From NCBI GenBank assembly GCA_022695795.1, contig MU404148.1:105431-169430 (forward strand): a stretch of 64,000 bases of DNA, read 5' to 3'. The notes beneath the pieces were generated by a model that was given only the letters and a program-made list of their open reading frames with translations, ran no database searches and was not told the origin of the DNA. The DNA comes from Biscogniauxia marginata. Lineage: Eukaryota; Ascomycota; Sordariomycetes; Xylariales; Xylariaceae. Positions within the stretch are counted from its first letter, which is position 1; every line of letters starts with the position of its first letter. Made by a program: the position numbers and the translations under genes. Shown in pieces: positions 57,708-64,000 of the stretch.

Positions 57708-58781
57708 TCAGCTTGACGACGATTTGAAGAACTGTGGAAAGATGTCCCGTAGTTCTTCGAGGTGCCGGATTTGGTACTGGGACGCCGGCGTCGGGGGTAC
57801 CGGCAGCCCTTCCTCTACCAGATGGACCGTCGTCCAGCCTATCTTTTGCGCGCCGACGCAGTTGCCGTGCGAGTCGTCTGTGGAAGGGGGAACACACATA
57901 TGTGTCAGCTTCTCAACAACAATCTTTTCTTTTTCTTTCTTGTTTCTTTCTTTCTTGTCTTTTCTTCACACAACTCGTAAGGGGGGATTGAGAGAGAGAG
58001 GGTGTGTTGCGAAGTTGCAGTTGGATGCCCACATACCGACAAAGTAGCAGTCCGCGGCGCGGTCTACGCCGGCCTCCCGCATCGCCCGCTCGAACATGTC
58101 CTTGTGCGGCTTGCAGATGATGGGCAGCTCGGAGTAGTCGCAGTAGGTCAGGCCCTCGAAGAGGTCCTCGACGCCGAGGAGCCGGACGACGCGGCGGCCG
58201 TGCGTCACGTACGCGTTGGTCAGCAGCCACAGCCGGACCCGGGAGCGGTCGACGTCCTCGAGCAGCCGCCGCAGCGCCGGGTCCGGCTTGATGATGCCCT
58301 CGAGCGGCAGCGCGTCGTCGACCTTGGCGTTGTAGTCGAGCGGGTCGATCTGGTGGTGCCGGACCAGGCCCTCGATGGCGAGCCCGTAGTTCTGGTAGTA
58401 CTCCTTGTGCAGCCGGACGGCGTCCTCCTTCGGGAGGCCCAGGTGCTGGGCGAAGTACTCGTCTATCAGGGTCGCCATGAAGTCGTGGACTTTGGTGCCT
58501 GGTGGCGGTGGGTTTATGATGAGGTTAGTATAGGTATGAAAATGTTGCCTCTGCTGCCAACCCAAGACAGAGAGAGAGAATGAGAACTCACTTCTGGGGT
58601 ATAGACAGTTGTCAATGTCACTATGGCAAATGTTAGTATCTCGACTATCTGTTTGCTACATATATACACATAGATAGGTATATATAAGGATATAGGTAGC
58701 TTGGTCCATATGCCAGACTTACAAGAATAGCACTGGCAGAGGCGATGTTGCGCCATTGGGCCCTGTTGTTTGTGATCCCAT
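57708..58781 (-). CDS. SDT1: HAD-family pyrimidine 5'-nucleotidase, SDT1/PHM8-like, 239 aa
   Basis: Haloacid dehalogenase phosphatase, probably acting on nucleoside monophosphates. Exons in transcript order are 58781-58723, 58620-58592 (a 29-nt micro-exon), 58498-58037 and 57877-57708 (720 nt). All HAD motifs are present across the splices: motif I FFDIDNCLYP with both aspartates, motif II WLLTNAY, motif III lysine in CKPHKDMFERAM, and motif IV YFVDDSHGNCVGA. The cap includes FMATLIDEYFAQHLGL and YYQNYGLAIEGLVRHHQIDP, typical of this subfamily. The start MGSQTTGPNGATSPL is short, which fits. The micro-exon holding the nucleophile is required to restore motif I. Confidence 0.92.
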
Positions 58782-59708
58782 CACTCCTGTTTTCAACAGC
58801 AACGTTTAAACTCAGAATATAGACTCTTCTCGAGTGTGGAGATGAATGTACCAAGTGAATATTTATAAAAGTTGCTTTGAGTTGGGCAATGTTAACTTGT
58901 AAGCGAAGAGGGAGAGGGGGGGGGGGGGGATATAATGCGAAGAAAAGACTTTTTCAATGTTTTCTTTTTCCTTGAGGATTATTTCAATTTCAACAGGTAG
59001 CGCAGTTGGCGTTGATTAACTGCTGAACCCAGGTAGGCATGGCAATTACCAGATTCACAAGAGTATTTATACCTGTTCTCGAAACCAACTACGGTCTTTA
59101 TAGCTTATTGACCTTTTAAGTTCTTGAATTTGTAATATATGCTATGTTTCTATCCTAGGTAGGTTAAGTGTTTTGAGTCATCGGCGAGATAGGTACATGA
59201 AAGATGCACAATGCATATCGAAGGTCGAGCCGCCGCTTTGTAGGTACATACAAGGTAGGTGGGCAAGTTTGACGTAACCAAGGCAGGCCTTGACAGGCAT
59301 TGTCAAGTTGCCGGGGTATGCGCCCAGTTATAGGCGGGTACATGTTGTACGTGCATAGATACCTACCTACCTAGGTACATTTCACAGGGCTTTGGCGCTA
59401 AAGCAGGTGGTAACGTAGCTGAGGCTAGGTAGTGGGTCTGTGCACTCTAGTTTTTCGAGTAAAAAAAGTTCCAGTGAGCTTCGAACTTAAGCGTGCGAGT
59501 CTAAAACACTTCTCTTCCTTCTCTCCCATCAATTCCGTGAGGCATCGGAAAGGTTGTCACGTCCGACATCCTTCTCCAACATAGTCGCCGACCTTCCATC
59601 TTCCCGTGATTGTATAATACCGACATCTACATTCATTTCTGCTTTTCGTCTGGAGGGCGTCTGGTTTGATTTTATGGACAATTTCTGCTGCTAACCTGAT
59701 TCACCGCA
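58782..59708. promoter_or_regulatory. Divergent intergenic region, 0.9 kb
   Basis: Upstream regions of the SDT1-like gene and the 913-residue gene. It has a G14 run at 58916-58929 and TACCTACCTACCTAGGTAC at about 59361-59379. No gene was seen. Confidence 0.45.
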
Positions 59709-62450
59709 ATGGCCCAAGCCGACATGGCGAAAGACCCCTCAGCCTTCGGCCATCGGCCAGGCCCTTCTGCTGTCTTGACACCTGCTGACCTCGATGAAAT
59801 TCGCGAGTATCAAAAGGTTGTCCAGTTTCGAGATGCAATAGTGTCTGGGAAACACCCTCGTATCAAAGTACCCCTTTCGTCTGTGGGAAAGCCTATTGCG
59901 CCCCAGCAACCACCCACATCTCACGCGACAGAACGCGTTGCGCCATCATCATCCTCCTCCTCTTCCGTACAGCCAAAAAATAATAGCTCTGCTATCAACG
60001 GGTATCAGACGGGAAACATGCAGTCCTTCAAGGCGAACCTGCAGCAACCAGCTGTCGCTGTAGCCCCAACTGCCTCTGCCCCAGTCATCCCAGGTGTTTC
60101 TAGGAGCTTTGGTACTGGCAAGGCCGAGATTAATCCTATCCTACTTGAGAAATCTGATGATCTGATCAAGGCAGAGCTCCAGCTGCAGAGACAGCGGCTC
60201 GAGAAGTCGCTCAAAGAGCAGATTGATCAGCGAAGATCCTCCAAGACTGCCCTGCAATCATCTGAGCCATTACCTGACTTTGACATCTCAGATATTCTAG
60301 CTAAGGCTTTGACTCTCGCGCAGGCTACTGCACCACCTCCTACTGATATCTCTCCAACTGCTAACGCTTCCGACGCGAGTGACTCGTTCGATGAGAATAC
60401 CTTCTATTCTAGCCAACACGATACGCCCGAGCCGACCACATCACCTCGAGCCCAGGCCCTCCAGCAAGATGTACAGATGCAAGACGCGCCTGCATTCACG
60501 CACCAACAAGCCACTTATGCTCCAGTTCCAGCTTCAGTCCCAGTTCCTATCCCAGTTCCCGTTTCTTTTCCTGCCCCTGCTCCACCGCAGCGGTTCACTG
60601 CTCAACCTCTGCCCGCCTCGGCTGCTCCTTTGTACTCGATAGATGCTAGTCGTAATCCTTACCCAATACAGAGCGCAAGTATGCCCAGCCAGTTAACACC
60701 GAGCACCGGCGGCATGGCCCCGGCCTTGCAGGACAGGCACGCGCCCAGTACATCGAACACAGGCGCAGGAGGTTTAACAGGACCACCGCGCCACAGGGGA
60801 GAAATAGAAACACAGGTCATAAGCTCAGACAGCGGAGCTGCTAGTAGATCTGACAATTCTGGCAATACAGATTCGGACCAGCCTGCTGATCACAGTCGTA
60901 TGCGGAGCTCCCATCAGCTCTTGCCTAGCGCCAGCTTCAGACAGCGCGGATCGCCTGTGGTCCGCGCTCACAATCTCTCACCCTTCGCACCGCAACCTGC
61001 ACATGTCTCGCCCCTAGCGATAGCCCGACAACAACCCATGCCGGAAGCCGAGGTTAGCATCCTACAGGGTGCGCCTGCTCAGATAACAGCATTAAGACAA
61101 GAGCATGGAGTTGTAACTAGTCCCGAAAGCTCCCCACAGGGGGACAAGGGAGGCAAGAAGAAGAATAATAATAAGAAAAAGAACAATAAGAGAAAGGCTG
61201 AAGCAAGAGCACAGGAAGCCCCGGGCTCTCCTATTATTAAACCCGAACCTCGATCTCCTTCGCCCGTTTCGGCTCCACCATTTGCACGATCTCAGAAGCG
61301 ACAACGGCCATCCGGGAGGCAGGAGCCGGAATTAATATATGATGAGCCGAGACTCGAACGACCGGCCTCGAGGGTACATCACGAACGGTACTCGGCTGCG
61401 CCTGTACATGTCGAACGCGTGCCCCTTGGGTACGAAAGAATAGATGGTCCGTACGCTGGGCAGGTACGTCATTCGGTCGCACCCCTTGGCCACAGGTTAG
61501 AACCATCAGTGTATGAGGAGCGGAGACCGGATGGCACAACTGTACAATATATCCGGCGCGTTCAGTCACCTTCAGGCTATGTGGCTCCATACGGTACAGG
61601 GGAGCCGTATTCTATGCGCTCGGCGTCTTACTCTCTAGCAAACCCAAGTTATCGGGAGGTTCCCAGCTATCAACGCGATGGACGGGTAAGCGTACGACCA
61701 TACGCTGATCGTGCTAGGTCGCGCTCGCCTGTCATGGCTCCACCTCCTGCTCCCCCTTCTTCCCGCATCGTTGTTGACGAGTATGGCCGCGAGTATATTG
61801 AGCCTCCTCGTGCTAGTACTGTTACCCGGCGATCGGTCATACCAGGGGATCATGAGATTATCTACGAAAGATCACAGATGCGTCCTACATCACGTGTTTC
61901 AGGTGCTGAGACTTTGGAAGAAGATGGCGTGATTTATCGACGTGCATCACCAGCATTCGTCCCGAGACGAGTTGTCACGCAGCCGGACTACGGGGCTGAT
62001 TATAGAAGCTATCGTGAACGCGACTACCCGATACAACCCATGGGATTACCTAGCCAGGACTTTGTTCAGATCCGAGGAACAGCGGAGAGAAGGCTTCCCG
62101 AGGAGATGCCTCGAGACTATCTCCCGAGGCCCGCTAGCGTACGGCCTGCAGAAGCCGTGCCGTACTTCCATAGGGTACAAAGCACTCGGCCTGATATACC
62201 CCCTAGACAGTATGCAGCTAGTGTTCACCCGGAATCAAGAAGGGAAGCAGTTCCTCATGTAGTTCGGGAATTTAGCGTCAGACCTCCCGATCCAGATATG
62301 CCACGGAGGGAGTTCAGCGTTAGGCCAGTAGAGCGATACTACGATCGGCCGCCGCCGAGGGATGAAGAAATCACTTATATCGAGCGGCCTCGCCCAATAC
62401 AACAAGAGGTTGTTTATTCTGACGATGGTCGAAGGCAAGTGTATTTGTAG
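59709..62450 (+). CDS. Large intrinsically disordered protein of unknown function, 913 aa
   Basis: Single uninterrupted exon. An N-terminal folded-looking helix, LTPADLDEIREYQKVVQFRDAI, and KVPLSSVGK precede long Ser/Pro/Gln-rich disorder. A short charged helix DDLIKAELQLQRQRLEKSL occurs near residue 155. A Pro/Val repeat lies at about 270-295. A strongly basic run GGKKKNNNKKKNNKRKAEAR (about 477-497) is a likely nuclear signal. The C-terminal about 350 residues are Arg/Tyr/Pro-rich. They contain recurrent motifs of the form (E/D)(E/D)GVIYRR, EYGREYIEPP, DHEIIYER and (E)FSVRP. I do not recognise the family. The composition suggests a nuclear or condensate-forming scaffold. The N-terminal helix may be the only conserved domain. 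Confidence 0.85.
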   Translation: MAQADMAKDPSAFGHRPGPSAVLTPADLDEIREYQKVVQFRDAIVSGKHPRIKVPLSSVGKPIAPQQPPTSHATERVAPSSSSSSSVQPKNNSSAINGYQTGNMQSFKANLQQPAVAVAPTASAPVIPGVSRSFGTGKAEINPILLEKSDDLIKAELQLQRQRLEKSLKEQIDQRRSSKTALQSSEPLPDFDISDILAKALTLAQATAPPPTDISPTANASDASDSFDENTFYSSQHDTPEPTTSPRAQALQQDVQMQDAPAFTHQQATYAPVPASVPVPIPVPVSFPAPAPPQRFTAQPLPASAAPLYSIDASRNPYPIQSASMPSQLTPSTGGMAPALQDRHAPSTSNTGAGGLTGPPRHRGEIETQVISSDSGAASRSDNSGNTDSDQPADHSRMRSSHQLLPSASFRQRGSPVVRAHNLSPFAPQPAHVSPLAIARQQPMPEAEVSILQGAPAQITALRQEHGVVTSPESSPQGDKGGKKKNNNKKKNNKRKAEARAQEAPGSPIIKPEPRSPSPVSAPPFARSQKRQRPSGRQEPELIYDEPRLERPASRVHHERYSAAPVHVERVPLGYERIDGPYAGQVRHSVAPLGHRLEPSVYEERRPDGTTVQYIRRVQSPSGYVAPYGTGEPYSMRSASYSLANPSYREVPSYQRDGRVSVRPYADRARSRSPVMAPPPAPPSSRIVVDEYGREYIEPPRASTVTRRSVIPGDHEIIYERSQMRPTSRVSGAETLEEDGVIYRRASPAFVPRRVVTQPDYGADYRSYRERDYPIQPMGLPSQDFVQIRGTAERRLPEEMPRDYLPRPASVRPAEAVPYFHRVQSTRPDIPPRQYAASVHPESRREAVPHVVREFSVRPPDPDMPRREFSVRPVERYYDRPPPRDEEITYIERPRPIQQEVVYSDDGRRQVYL

Positions 62451-64000
62451 ACAAGTACCAAATCGTTGCGCGGGCAGATTGAAAGGACGGGCGGTCAGCA
62501 GTCGATGGGGCGCATACAATCCCCCTAAACTACGGCAAATACTCGGGAAGGAGACAAGTAATTTTGGGGGGGCATTCAGAAGTGATGGGGGTTTTAGGAA
62601 GCAGGTCAACAATGGCCGTAATGTCCTTGGAAGCCGAATCAAGGGCACCTCTATATGAATGCGCTTAGCGCAAATACTCTGTTAATATAGATGGGCCAGC
62701 CTACTTACTACCTTGTGTTAAATATCCAGATTTGCCACAATGTGACTCGGAACATTTAAATGCTGCTAAATCTCGTTTGTTCCTTCGTACTTCTAGTGTC
62801 AGTTAGCGATCAGGACAATAGTGACCAAACTACCAGAAACTGCCGCGGCGTTCGGACGGATCTACGTAGATCATATGTATGTATTAGGGAAGCACAGTTA
62901 TGTGGTTATGGTTCCACGCTAGTTAAGACGGTGCACAAACGAGTATTTGTCGATGACGAACGAGCACGATGACATCCTCGACATATGGATAGCTTACAGG
63001 AAACGCCCCGGTGGCAGCGAGGCCGCTAGAGCTGGATAGGCTATATTCAACTCACGTCGTAGCTATTCATCTTGCAAATAAAATACGTCTTAATTCTCCT
63101 TAAGGTTCAAGCCTAGAAATCCTTGGTCGGCTAGAAGAGCGGCCTTAGGTACATAGGTAGCTACTAAACATCAACAAGCTACATCATACCATCAGATAGA
63201 GACAGGTGGGAAACGCGGATGCGTGGCCTTGAGATGGAAACATCTCGAGTGCCAGCCGGGATCATGGGAGAACTCCGGATGCCGATTGCCTGTGCAGATC
63301 AAATCGATTTTTGTTCCAGCGGACCGAGAATGGAGTAGGGGCTGGTCCCGAGACAGACAGAGAGGTGTCGATCAGGTACCGACGCCTTTCTTGGTTTATC
63401 TAATTGTCTTGTTCTTGATTCTAGACTCTCTACCGTATGAGTTCTGACAGGTGCTCGACTTGTCGGGATTCGGGAATGGCTGCGAACCTACTTCGTAGCG
63501 CAAAGGCCTGCCATGTAGGTATGTGCTCTGCATAGCACCTAAAAGGAAGGGTTTGGTGGATGCCCCTTGAGAGCCCTATCACTCCCCCCGGACCATTGGG
63601 AACCAACCCGTCCATCACATGACGTAGCTAGGACACGACACAACATACTAACGCACAGGAGCTCCAGTGCCGACTCCGCAGGGGAAATACTAGGGGACTT
63701 CTGGGTACCCCAAGACAGAGTGGAAGGTTTCTATAGGGGAGAGGCTTAAACAGATGTTCGAGACCACGGCGAGCTGTTTCTCGTCATGTATGTACATACG
63801 TACGTACGTACGGTAGTGCAAGAAAAGACTCCCGGCAGTGAAGAATGTTAGCGCACATTGAAGGGAGTGGAAAAGGGGGGGGGGGGGGGGGGATAATTAA
63901 GGTTATTAAATTAATTTTATTAATTAAAGGTGCATTAGGTAAATTTAGGTATGTATGATACCAAATAAAACAAAGTTAATTTTATTTAAGACACCCAATA
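62451..64000. other. Gene-free right end
   Basis: No gene was supported. It holds a (TACG)n microsatellite at about 63797-63812 and an 18-G homopolymer at about 63875-63892. AT-rich sequence with TTAATTTTATTAATTAA follows, possibly the edge of another degraded block. Confidence 0.5.

Noticed and set aside
58002..58583. 193-codon plus-strand ORF
   Set aside because: Mirror of the main exon of the HAD nucleotidase.
1..64000. CRISPR arrays, bacterial operons, rRNA
   Set aside because: No regularly spaced direct repeats or rRNA-like blocks; introns and gene content are fungal.

Overview
The window looks like chromosomal DNA of a filamentous ascomycete (Pezizomycotina, probably Sordariomycetes). 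The protein-coding genes are interrupted by short introns, mostly 46-150 bp, with GTRNGT-like donors, CTRAY branch points and YAG acceptors. The gene content is typical of the group: a Zn2Cys6 regulator, a fused EgtD-EgtB ergothioneine enzyme, a 2EXR protein and a LaeA-like methyltransferase. One gene-poor AT-rich stretch looks RIP-degraded. Sixteen intact protein-coding genes could be assembled by joining exons by hand. Coordinates in the feature list are coding spans, and exons are listed in the evidence. All joins are inferences from frame and splice-site consensus; none was tested with RNA.

Layout. 0.3-2.8 kb: type II phosphatidylinositol 4-kinase (LSB6, +). 2.8-12.8 kb: accessory region holding an 11-exon LaeA-like methyltransferase (+, 8.74-10.52 kb) that no long ORF reveals, and an unresolved membrane-protein exon on the other strand (6.76-7.31 kb). 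12.8-23.1 kb: AIM41 (+), GCP2/Spc97 gamma-tubulin complex protein (-), proteasome alpha5 PUP2 (+), Zn2Cys6 transcription factor (-). 26.4-30.1 kb: rRNA methyltransferase RRP8 (+) and DDI1 (-), whose start codon is split by an intron. 31-37 kb: AT-rich, gene-poor DNA with a large foldback inverted repeat and one decayed gene. 39.0-45.5 kb: EGT1 (+, 13 exons) and eIF2B-alpha GCN3 (-). 46.9-52.2 kb: 2EXR protein (-), queuine tRNA-ribosyltransferase (+), secreted Cys-rich GPI-anchor candidate (-). 54.2-62.5 kb: a small disordered/coiled-coil protein (+), RRG7 (-), MED21 (+), an SDT1-like HAD nucleotidase (-) and a 913-residue disordered protein (+).

Most genes are unrelated housekeeping functions (lipid signalling, microtubule nucleation, proteasome, rRNA and tRNA modification, translation initiation, Mediator) in convergent or divergent pairs, so there is no operon-like logic. 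Two divergent pairs share compact intergenic promoters: GCP2/PUP2 (568 bp) and RRG7/MED21 (334 bp). The parts most likely to hold something new are the 5-10.5 kb accessory region, the 31-37 kb AT-rich island, and the unrecognised secreted and disordered proteins at 50.8-52.2 and 59.7-62.5 kb.
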